From IMG/VR virus record IMGVR_UViG_3300044617_002031, positions 1 through 62,493 of that record: 62,493 bases of DNA; one strand, written 5' to 3'. Both the position numbers and the translations under genes were made by a program. Source of the DNA: a virus. Positions 16,298 through 23,416 of the stretch are shown piece by piece (within the stretch, counting starts at the first letter, position 1; every line of letters starts with the position of its first letter). The notes under the pieces are model-generated. The model was not told the DNA's origin. It did no database searches and saw only the letters and a program-made list of their open reading frames with translations.

Positions 16298-16465
16298 TTA
16301 AATTGATCGACAGTATCCGTGCGATCGCAACCAATTTGCTGCACGGGAAGAATAGACAACAACTTTATTTCCACTTCTTTGTACCCAGCCGTAGCCAGGT
16401 ACAGGAAGATAGAACGGCCCAGCTTGTCGCCAACGGGGAGTTACAGCTAAAGAAATAGGAACCAT
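16298..16465 (-). CDS. very small head-locus protein with YGWVQR motif
   Basis: 55 residues. The start at 16465 was chosen because TAAGGA lies 5-10 bases upstream; longer forms would run back into the capsid gene. MVPISLAVTPRWRQAGP then VPGYGWVQRSGNKVVVYSS and WLRSHGYC matches the N-terminal domain of the next gene. The spacing of Tyr, Trp, Gly-Tyr-Cys suggests a compact beta-domain. It lies 11 bases after the major capsid stop codon. Candidate decoration or head-stabilising protein by position only. Confidence 0.6.
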   Translation of the reverse strand: MVPISLAVTPRWRQAGPFYLPVPGYGWVQRSGNKVVVYSSRAANWLRSHGYCRSI

Positions 16466-16476
16466 AAAAATCCTTA

Positions 16477-17556
16477 TTAGATCATGGTCGGCGGTACAAT
16501 TGCTGTTCCAGGGGGTGCGGTGACACGCAAGCGGTAAACACACTGACCTCGGTTACGAATCCAAGGTGTACCATAAAGCAAGATCATCCGCTTGGCTAAT
16601 CCGGGTAAGCCATTGATAACGTAGGACAAGTCAAAGATTTGTGGGTCAAAAGTTCTTGCACCACCATGAGGATAAACCCCACGCCATTCAATCTTGGACA
16701 TATCGCAAATCCAATATTCAATCACGTCATTCGATGTCCCACCACCATACTGATCCTCAAGGAAAGGAGTAGGAACAATATCAACTTGATCGTTATTGGT
16801 CGTCAGAATCGACGGGACAATTACCCCCGGTGTAATCCGAGAAGTATTTTGCCACATCTGTAATCGGCGCATCTCATTCCCTAACAACCTCGCCCCAGCG
16901 CCAGAACAGAAAATCACGTTCGGCATAGAGATGAAGTTGGGGTTCATGGAAGCCCGAACACAAATTCTATCAATCTCATCGTGGAGAATGTCGGGCGGAT
17001 CAGTTGTTACATCTGCCGTAAATACATTTTCCGCAGGAATTTGAGCGCCCAAACCATTGAAAGACAGAGGATCAAGAGCAGCTTGACCTTGAAACAATTG
17101 GCGTTCGAGGAAGATCAAGGTTGCCTTGATCATGTCATCTGTTAGAGCAGCCTCTTGTTCCCCATAAATCCGTCCCTGTTGTTGGTACATGGACATCGCA
17201 AAGTGATCGATGTCAAAACTTGCCACGATCGCTTTAACTTCTTGCCCAGGGTCACTCAAGTCGGGAGCATAGGAACCGGGCGGGTTACTGGGGTTAGTAG
17301 TTAAGTTACCCCGGTTCGCAAAAGACACGGTTGGCCAGTTTAACCGACGAATCTCTTGGACAACGGGAGATTCCGCAGGATAACGATTATTTTTTAATCG
17401 ATCCCAAAATTTGGTTAACTTTTGGCGATAGTCATTAATTACAGGTAGGAAATCTTGGCGGATGATCATCCCCCCATTTAGCCCCGCACCCGCTTGTAAC
17501 AAATCCTTTTGGATAGTATCAATATCCTGAAACGAAAGCGAAAATTGATTAGACAT
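16477..17556 (-). CDS. major capsid protein
   Basis: 359 residues, the usual size for an HK97-fold capsid subunit. It follows the protease/scaffold with a TAATG overlap and precedes small head genes, the standard order portal, protease, capsid. Beta-rich sequence with VVQEIRRLNWPTVSFANRG, an ALTDDMIKATLIFLERQLFQG helix and a C-terminal LPGLAKRMILLYGTPWIRNRGQC. The N-terminus holds DLLQAGAGLNGG, close to the LQAE/A sites inferred for the protease and cargo proteins, so it may also be processed. The assignment rests on position, length and overall character rather than a signature motif. Confidence 0.8.
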   Translation of the reverse strand: MSNQFSLSFQDIDTIQKDLLQAGAGLNGGMIIRQDFLPVINDYRQKLTKFWDRLKNNRYPAESPVVQEIRRLNWPTVSFANRGNLTTNPSNPPGSYAPDLSDPGQEVKAIVASFDIDHFAMSMYQQQGRIYGEQEAALTDDMIKATLIFLERQLFQGQAALDPLSFNGLGAQIPAENVFTADVTTDPPDILHDEIDRICVRASMNPNFISMPNVIFCSGAGARLLGNEMRRLQMWQNTSRITPGVIVPSILTTNNDQVDIVPTPFLEDQYGGGTSNDVIEYWICDMSKIEWRGVYPHGGARTFDPQIFDLSYVINGLPGLAKRMILLYGTPWIRNRGQCVYRLRVTAPPGTAIVPPTMI

Positions 17557-19226
17557 TAGTAAACACCTAGTTGATTTTTCAGGAAGGAAACCTCATCGGT
17601 CAAAGCAATTCGACCTGGGCCAGTAATGCCTTGTTCTTCCATTAAGGACAGTCTGGCTTCTGCTGCAATCAATTTCTTCTGAAGATCGTTGGGGCCAGGA
17701 GTTTGACCTTGAGCAGCGATCGCGGTTGGAGCCATAGAAATCGGGGGAACTGCGCGACGAGGATTGATTGCATCCTTAACTTTGGTGTCAATCACTTGGC
17801 CAATCTTTTCGAGGAACTCTTTTTGTGACATTTCTTCGTTTTCACGACGACGACTCGCTTCAATCTCAGCATCCTTTTCTCGCCGTTCGGCTTGAATCGT
17901 TTGCATAACTTGAGTCAATTCATCGATCCGCGAAGAATCGCGCTGAGAAGTTGCCGCGATCTGATTCAGGATCGTGTTCATCGTATTCAGTTGTGCTTCC
18001 ATTTCGGTGTTGCCCATAACCATAGCCTGTTCCTCGTTAGTGGATGAAGAAGCTGCAATTTGCGCTTCAAAATTAGTTTTTTGATAAGTGGCTCGATCTT
18101 TAAATAGAACGTTTGCACCCAATAATTCGAGGTCACGGATCTCGAAGACTTTGCGCCCACCTCTGTCAATTACTGCCCCGTTTGCCAAAGCGTTCATAGA
18201 CATTCCCAGATGTCTTTGATTCGCTAAAATCAAGCCCACCTTTTCTTTCTGACTCCACGGGAATAAGTGGCCGTGAACAACAAAGTTACTGCCTTGAATT
18301 TCCGCATTGGTCATCACCCCAGCAATATTGGGGTTGGAATGTTTAGAGAGGGTGTCATCAACATCAATAGGTAGTCCGCCCGATGATGCGATCGCTTGTA
18401 TTAAAGGTTCAGCAACAGTTCGGGAAATAAATAGGGGATAGTCCGACCCTTTAGATGGGGATGATTCAGAGGGTTCATCCATTCTGAACAGAATCCCAGT
18501 AAACGGGATTTTATTTGCCCTGCGTTCGGCTTCAACCTCAACCAAAGATTCATCTTCTTCTAAGGAGGCAGCGATCAGGCTTTCACAATCAATTCCCCAG
18601 TCAAAACTAAGATCAATTAATTGCTCCTGAGATTCCGCTTCAACTTGAACTGTCTCGGTTGAATCAAATTCAAACTCAGGAATTTCTATTGGGTCGGAGA
18701 TTGCGATCGCTTCTTCTGGTTCTTCGCTAGAAGATAAGTAATAAGGATCTACTGCGTAAGGCTCTAAGACGTGATCGGGATTATAAGCTCCGGGTTTTTC
18801 TGGTTTTGGAACAGTTGACATCTCTTGAGCTAGTCCCAACAGAATTTCATGCAAAGAACGAACTTCTGTTTGAATTTGCTCAGAGGGACTTTCGCTGTCG
18901 TCACAACACTGGATACACCAATGCGCTCGTTGCTTGAACAACGCCAAAGCACTATGCAAGCGCAACTTCCAACTTTCAGTGGCATACACATCTAAAAGTG
19001 GAGCCATCCCTCGCATTCCCGATGCCTCAACTTCCTCTACTTCTTCCTCCTCCAGAGCTTCCTGTAAGTCATCTTGAATCGACTCAGGAATTAACTTTTT
19101 TAAATCCTGAGCAGTGATGACATTAGAATCGGTCAAAATCGATCCAATCTCAGAAAATAGGGATTTCAGTCGGCTGGCATTGCGTTGAGAAAGAATCTTT
19201 CCTTCCGCTTGTAAAGTTTTTGACAT
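17556..19226 (-). CDS. prohead protease fused to scaffold
   Basis: 556 residues from ATG 19226; an in-frame GTG at 19250 lies within a terminator hairpin and is less likely. The N-terminus MSKTLQAE/GKIL looks like a short targeting peptide. The long acidic stretch (about 50-230) is scaffold-like. The protease domain spans about 235-400, with candidate His in LSKHSNPNIAGV or VVHGHLF and Ser in LGMSMNA, as in S78/gp21-type prohead proteases. The C-terminal third is a coiled coil (MEAQLNTMNTILNQI, RREKDAEIEASRRRENEEMS) ending LKNQLGVY, typical of a scaffold core. It carries a second IAAE/A site near the end. Encoded between portal and capsid genes. Confidence 0.8.
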   Translation of the reverse strand: MSKTLQAEGKILSQRNASRLKSLFSEIGSILTDSNVITAQDLKKLIPESIQDDLQEALEEEEVEEVEASGMRGMAPLLDVYATESWKLRLHSALALFKQRAHWCIQCCDDSESPSEQIQTEVRSLHEILLGLAQEMSTVPKPEKPGAYNPDHVLEPYAVDPYYLSSSEEPEEAIAISDPIEIPEFEFDSTETVQVEAESQEQLIDLSFDWGIDCESLIAASLEEDESLVEVEAERRANKIPFTGILFRMDEPSESSPSKGSDYPLFISRTVAEPLIQAIASSGGLPIDVDDTLSKHSNPNIAGVMTNAEIQGSNFVVHGHLFPWSQKEKVGLILANQRHLGMSMNALANGAVIDRGGRKVFEIRDLELLGANVLFKDRATYQKTNFEAQIAASSSTNEEQAMVMGNTEMEAQLNTMNTILNQIAATSQRDSSRIDELTQVMQTIQAERREKDAEIEASRRRENEEMSQKEFLEKIGQVIDTKVKDAINPRRAVPPISMAPTAIAAQGQTPGPNDLQKKLIAAEARLSLMEEQGITGPGRIALTDEVSFLKNQLGVY

Positions 19227-19235
19227 ATTCAATGC

Positions 19236-19277
19236 AAAAAGCGGGGCCACTAAGATTAATTAGTAGCCCCGCTTTTT
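19236..19277 (-). terminator. strong bidirectional hairpin between portal and protease genes
   Basis: AAAAAGCGGGGC pairs with GCCCCGCTTTTT, extended by TACTAA/TTAGTG. Read on the minus strand, the T run ends 10 bases before the protease ATG. It would cut portal from protease transcription unless readthrough occurs. Confidence 0.85.
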
Positions 19278-19311
19278 GGGATAAAGTTATTTGTGTTTAT
19301 TATATATCATT

Positions 19312-20637
19312 TTAAGTTGGTTGTTGCGGATCGTTTTTTCCATCCATTGACTTACCATCAGCAAATTTATTCCCAACTTCAGGTGGTAATGGATTTTCTT
19401 TAACCCTGCGTCTAGCCTCATCCTTGGTAATAATATTTTCTTTAAATAGGTCACGGGCAACAGAAGCCTCCTCGGATTCTTTGCGGGGTTCGGTGTCACT
19501 GATTTTAATAGCATATCCTGGTTGGTAATAGTTAACCAGGTTTGTACTCAATGCCTTGAGGTAAAGAGTGCTGACAGGGAGAATGGATTCTTGGAAAGTG
19601 CGATCGCTTGCCGTATCTAGTGTTGCCCGATTATCGTGAGGATCAACCCCAAAATCTCGCTTGTCAATATTGAAACACAGGGCAATGATATTGGCTAGAT
19701 AATTCGTAAACTCTAACATCAAATCATCAACGGTTTTTGCCCCTAATTTTTTAATATCAATATCACCCGAAACAATTTCATGCTTGCCTGTTCCCGTAAC
19801 ATTGTTTCTCCAGTGAGATCTAAATAATTCAAGTTCTTCTTGAGTCCCATCTTTTAAACAAATCAAATAATCCCTAACAGGGTTAGAAGCCACTCGATTC
19901 TGATAATTCCTGGCTTCAGACCACTCGCACATTTCCTTGTAAGCCAACTTAGCAGGAGACATCGCTGACAGACTACCGTTACTTACCCTGTGCTGAATCA
20001 TGAAAATATTTTCCGAGAAATAAGCACGGGATTTTTCGTAAATCACTTTCCCCCACTGATTTTGGGGATAATAATAAAACTGTGGGATTAACCCTTCGAT
20101 ATGTGGCTCCCACTCAGGATTAAAGACTAAATCTTCTGCGGGCAGAGAATACCAACTAAATGAATTGGCTTTAGGATCATTACTTATACCAGGCTGACGT
20201 TCAATAAAAGTTGTCCCAAAAATCAACAAATCCTTAATAGCTTTTTTAGTCGTTTCAAAATAAGTTCCTTGAGGAAAAAAGTTTGGACTTTCAATTGATG
20301 CCTCAATTCGGATGATTTTCTCGTCAACCACATCCGAATCATCTTTATTCTTGTGATCGTAAACCGTCCAAGGCAACAAAGCTACGCCGTCACTAACTTT
20401 CTCTAATGCCTTTGCAAACAAAGGTTGCTGCTCACACCATTGTCGAAACTGCTTAGGGGTAAAATCCTCAACTCGCTCTGGGTTCCTTTTTCTTGCAAAA
20501 CTCGCGTTAAAATTATCGTTATAAATATCAATCTTATTAGGGCGATCCCACCCAACTAAATTTGTAAGTCGGTAATCGGGAAGTCCTGGGGTTGTTTCTT
20601 CGGGTAAATTATAATCGTAATTGGATGGGTATGTCAT
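19312..20637 (-). CDS. portal protein, HK97 type
   Basis: 441 residues, typical for this portal family. Recognisable segments: FAKALEKVSDGVALLPWTVYD near the N-terminus, FFPQGTYFETTKKAIKDLLIFGTTFIER, the SLPAEDLVFNPEW strand, SPAKLAYKEMCEWSEARNYQNR (the long portal helix), and FTNYLANIIALCFNIDKRDFGV with the later TASDRTFQESILPVSTLYLKAL stem helix. It forms the dodecameric DNA channel at the head vertex. First gene of the head block on this strand. Its ATG overlaps the ATG of a divergent gene in a shared CATG, so its promoter must lie inside that neighbour. Confidence 0.9.
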   Translation of the reverse strand: MTYPSNYDYNLPEETTPGLPDYRLTNLVGWDRPNKIDIYNDNFNASFARKRNPERVEDFTPKQFRQWCEQQPLFAKALEKVSDGVALLPWTVYDHKNKDDSDVVDEKIIRIEASIESPNFFPQGTYFETTKKAIKDLLIFGTTFIERQPGISNDPKANSFSWYSLPAEDLVFNPEWEPHIEGLIPQFYYYPQNQWGKVIYEKSRAYFSENIFMIQHRVSNGSLSAMSPAKLAYKEMCEWSEARNYQNRVASNPVRDYLICLKDGTQEELELFRSHWRNNVTGTGKHEIVSGDIDIKKLGAKTVDDLMLEFTNYLANIIALCFNIDKRDFGVDPHDNRATLDTASDRTFQESILPVSTLYLKALSTNLVNYYQPGYAIKISDTEPRKESEEASVARDLFKENIITKDEARRRVKENPLPPEVGNKFADGKSMDGKNDPQQPT

Positions 20638-20908
20638 GAGTTTAGAAGAATTGCAGAAACGCAGAATGAATCGACCATCCGCCCCTGTGATTTATGGGAG
20701 GGATATTTCAAGGATACCTCATGAAACTACAGTTTATGACGGTAGACCCCTCCCAGTTTTCCTTTTGGACAATGACGGAAACCCTGACAAATTCCGCCAA
20801 TTCCTTTGGAATAACCGAGTGGGGTCTGTTTACGACGATCTAAAGGCAGGTCAAGAAGTGAAAATATTAAATCAATCCAATTCCTTCTCGAAATATATAG
20901 AAAATTAA
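20636..20908 (+). CDS. small protein divergent from the portal gene
   Basis: 90 residues from ATG 20636, which shares CATG with the portal start; a TTG at 20621 would add five residues. MSLEELQKRRMNRPSAPVIYGRD, then RPLPVFLLDNDGNPDKFRQFLWNN and YDDLKAGQEVKI. The composition is protein-like, with a short beta-domain appearance (DGRPLPVFLLDNDG). GGATGGG upstream could act as a ribosome site. It ends exactly where the convergent membrane gene ends, with no terminator between. Not recognised. Confidence 0.55.
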   Translation: MSLEELQKRRMNRPSAPVIYGRDISRIPHETTVYDGRPLPVFLLDNDGNPDKFRQFLWNNRVGSVYDDLKAGQEVKILNQSNSFSKYIEN

Positions 20909-21373
20909 TTATTTTGACTTCGGCTGATTATTTTCAATCAGTGTAATAATTGAAGTCAGTTGATTTTTGATTTGTTCCAGATTGTCTTCTCTCAAAGAAA
21001 TTTGAATTATTGTTGAGATATGGCTAAAAAGTAAGTTGCGATTACTGATTTCGGATTTTAAGTCAATAATTTGTTCCTTGAGAACTGCTATTGTATCGTT
21101 CGCCGATATAATCCTAATTTCATTTTCTGAGATTTTTTGATCTTTTTGCTGATTTTGAAGACTAATTTCTTCTAGTCGCATTTTGTTGTTTACAATAGCG
21201 GTTTTGGTTGTATCTTGATTTAATCTTACAAACTGAGCAATAATCAACGGAATTGTTGAAATAAAAATAGATGCTAAAGCTATTAGTTCATTGTTGAAAT
21301 CACGATTATAAATATCTACCGGAGCGCGATCGCCTGTAGAAGAAGGTGTTACTTGACTCAACGTAAAAGGCAT
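20909..21373 (-). CDS. single-pass membrane protein with coiled coil (lysis-cassette candidate)
   Basis: 154 residues from ATG 21373, chosen because it overlaps the upstream stop as TAATG; the frame extends further up but would overlap the upstream gene by 170 bases. An extended start (MPFTLSQVTPSSTGDRAPVD) precedes one hydrophobic helix (LIALASIFISTIPLIIAQFV, about 31-50), then a long coiled coil (KMRLEEISLQNQQKDQKISE ... LKSEISNRNLLF). The topology is like an inner-membrane spanin or a cytoplasmic-tail holin partner. Together with two upstream membrane genes it forms a coupled three-gene cassette. Function inferred from topology and context only. Confidence 0.6.
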   Translation of the reverse strand: MPFTLSQVTPSSTGDRAPVDIYNRDFNNELIALASIFISTIPLIIAQFVRLNQDTTKTAIVNNKMRLEEISLQNQQKDQKISENEIRIISANDTIAVLKEQIIDLKSEISNRNLLFSHISTIIQISLREDNLEQIKNQLTSIITLIENNQPKSK

Positions 21374-21897
21374 TAATAATATTCCTTGAGATATTTTACC
21401 CACCGATGGCGAAAAGTATAACCAGAGATTAAGCAAAAAGTTATCAAAAGCATCTGCAACTTTGATCCAAGAATAATTGCTATTGGCAATCTTACGAATA
21501 AAAGAAATAAAGTGCAAACGAAAGAAAATAATAGATACCATCTCATTTTATCTCCATCAGGGGGAATAATATACAAACCAATAGCACCTCCTCCTAGCCC
21601 TAACATAAAGCCCCTGAAAAGACTAACATTCTGACTCAAGAAAACAAAAACCCCTACAAATATTTGGTGGTTTTGAATGGATTCATTGGTTTTGATATAC
21701 GCAAAAATTTCATCTCCCATACTAAAAGAGTTCCAAAACAATGCTGTAACAAACATTAAAAATGCTTCAGGATTGTTGGCAATATGCTTAACCACAGTGG
21801 AGACGCAAACAAAAATCGTTGCGTATTCTTTTCCCAGAAGAACCCTTCTGGTTGTATTCCATCTTGACATACCAGTTTCCTTAATCATTTTTTCCAT
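21373..21897 (-). CDS. multi-pass membrane protein (holin-like candidate)
   Basis: 174 residues with four or so hydrophobic segments: AFLMFVTALFWNSFSM, FVGVFVFLSQNVSLFRGFML with GLGGGAIGLYII, WYLLFSFVCTLFLLFV, and LQMLLITFCLISGYTF. A basic N-terminus (SRWNTTRRVLLGK) and C-terminus (RHRWVKYLKEYY) fit a membrane protein with cytoplasmic ends. The start overlaps the end of the upstream gene by 17 bases and the stop overlaps the next start. Not recognised by family; a role in lysis or superinfection control is inferred. Confidence 0.55.
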   Translation of the reverse strand: MEKMIKETGMSRWNTTRRVLLGKEYATIFVCVSTVVKHIANNPEAFLMFVTALFWNSFSMGDEIFAYIKTNESIQNHQIFVGVFVFLSQNVSLFRGFMLGLGGGAIGLYIIPPDGDKMRWYLLFSFVCTLFLLFVRLPIAIILGSKLQMLLITFCLISGYTFRHRWVKYLKEYY

Positions 21898-22147
21898 AGA
21901 TAATCGCTTTCAATTCGGCAATAAGCTGAATACAGAAGAATAAATTAAAAAACGTTGTTGCCACTAAAATAATCTCAAAAATATCCCGATTTACAGTAGA
22001 TATAATTGCATCGCAAGACTGAATACCTAAACCAATCAGCAAGGGGCTGAGTTGCCTAGACAACGTTCGTTTATCTTGCTTCAGTATAACTCCAATAGAT
22101 ATTACGAGTAAGCCGTGAATCAATAGGAGAAAAAAGATGATAATCAT
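21881..22147 (-). CDS. small membrane protein
   Basis: 88 residues, two or three hydrophobic segments: MIIIFFLLLIHGLLVISIGVI at the very start, SPLLIGLGIQSCDAIIS, and IFEIILVATTFFNLFFCIQLI. Size and topology fit a class I or II holin, but no signature was recognised. First gene of the membrane cassette; it starts 2 bases after the stop of the small cap-domain protein and overlaps the next gene by 17 bases. Confidence 0.55.
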   Translation of the reverse strand: MIIIFFLLLIHGLLVISIGVILKQDKRTLSRQLSPLLIGLGIQSCDAIISTVNRDIFEIILVATTFFNLFFCIQLIAELKAIIYGKND

Positions 22148-22149
22148 GT

Positions 22150-22452
22150 TTATTTCTTTATAAGTATTAACTTATATTTGCCAACGGTAGGTGGTACAGA
22201 AAAAATGATTGTCAACTGTTCTTTCTCTGGGTAAAAGTCCGCTTCCACTTGTTCACCTGATTCGTTATCAATAACCCACCAATTTATAATCTCAAATCCG
22301 GTTTTAACTACAAAAGTCTTGCTTGAACCGTTGCCTAGATTTAATCTTACGATCTCAGATTCGCGCTCACAGTGCAAATCAAATAAATGATTTGCACAAT
22401 TTTGATGTAAAGGCAAGTTAGATATCGGAGCAACAGATACAGATATTGCCAT
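22150..22452 (-). CDS. stand-alone tail-fibre cap domain
   Basis: 100 residues. The C-terminal 65 residues (GNGSSKTFVVKTGFEIINWW, then QLTIIFSVPPTVGKYKLILIKK) match the last domain of the fibres at 25389 (GNGVDTTYTVTHNL ... APTSNAYKLVMVAV) and 26310 (GDGIETSFLFQHNL ... APPALNSIAVSIL). It is therefore a free version of the module that ends those fibres. Directly downstream of the 22454 fibre, which lacks such an end, so it may cap that fibre in trans or act as a fibre chaperone. Confidence 0.6.
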   Translation of the reverse strand: MAISVSVAPISNLPLHQNCANHLFDLHCERESEIVRLNLGNGSSKTFVVKTGFEIINWWVIDNESGEQVEADFYPEKEQLTIIFSVPPTVGKYKLILIKK

Positions 22453-22453
22453 A

Positions 22454-23416
22454 TTAAACTCCTAAGATTCCGAGTGATATCAAGTCATCAATCAAGGCTT
22501 TTAGCCTTTCTGCGACTTGAGTTGTTGTGGCAGTTGATGTTGCGATCGCTGATCTTGTAGCAGTTCCAGTTGAAGCTGTCCATCCAGTTCTTGATGGATT
22601 AGAACCTGCGATCGCTCGACCATAGGCATCAACCTGAACCGAACGATAGGTTCCTGCAACAACTCCTGTTGTTGCTAAGTCAATACTGTCAGGATTAACT
22701 ACAATCCGAGAACTGGAAGCAGTCACAACATCTACTACATCACCAGTGCGAGTCAATCCGGCTCCCCCAGCAACTTGTCCTGCTGCGGTAACTTGGGTAA
22801 ACGTCAAGGCAGTGGTATCTAAAGTAATAGGATTAGCTGTAATTAATACAAATCCTCGATTTGCATTAACAGTCCCTTCCGACACAAAAGCATAAATTCC
22901 ATTAACAACCTCTGCACTTGTATCAGCATCCGTTGTGCGAGTTAAAACCCATGCGACCGATCCCGAACCCACCGTTGTTACGGTATAAATCCCATTTTGG
23001 GTTCCAGTTGTTTGATTTTTAACTAATACTCGATTACCAACAGCTAAAGCCACTCCATCAATTGATAAAGCCGACAAGGCTCCTGTATTGGTTAGGGTTT
23101 TGTTTGTACCATTATAGGAAGAAGTTAAGTTGGCAGTTGTCGCAACTCGAACTGACACTAAAACCTTTAACCCTGAAATTAAGGTGTCAACGGTATTTTC
23201 TAACTCAAAGATTCGGCTTTGGAGGGCAATGATTGCACTTGAATTTGATAGTACGGTTTCAGTGACTTCCTCTTTAGCTAAGGAAAATCCTCCCAATTGA
23301 ATACCATCATGTATTCTGGCTGTTTTTCTTTCTAAATCAATAGTTAATTCACCCTCCGATCCCATATATACGTTGTTTTTGGCTGTCGTCCCCCTTTTGT
23401 GTTTTACAGTTGGCAT
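22454..23416 (-). CDS. tail fibre with Mtd-type N-terminal domain
   Basis: 320 residues. The N-terminus KHKRGTTAKNNVYMGSEGEL with ARIHDGIQLGG is the small domain found at the start of phage tropism-determinant and tail fibre proteins (Mtd_N type). It is followed by a short coiled coil and a beta-module (VRVATTANLTSSY, RVLVKNQTTGTQNGIYTVT, TRTTDADTSAEVVNGIYAFV) shared with the 23416 and 25389 proteins. The end contains DSIDLATTGVVAGTYRSVQV, seen three times in the larger neighbour. Receptor-binding role inferred. Its start overlaps the stop of the upstream fibre by one base. Confidence 0.75.
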   Translation of the reverse strand: MPTVKHKRGTTAKNNVYMGSEGELTIDLERKTARIHDGIQLGGFSLAKEEVTETVLSNSSAIIALQSRIFELENTVDTLISGLKVLVSVRVATTANLTSSYNGTNKTLTNTGALSALSIDGVALAVGNRVLVKNQTTGTQNGIYTVTTVGSGSVAWVLTRTTDADTSAEVVNGIYAFVSEGTVNANRGFVLITANPITLDTTALTFTQVTAAGQVAGGAGLTRTGDVVDVVTASSSRIVVNPDSIDLATTGVVAGTYRSVQVDAYGRAIAGSNPSRTGWTASTGTATRSAIATSTATTTQVAERLKALIDDLISLGILGV

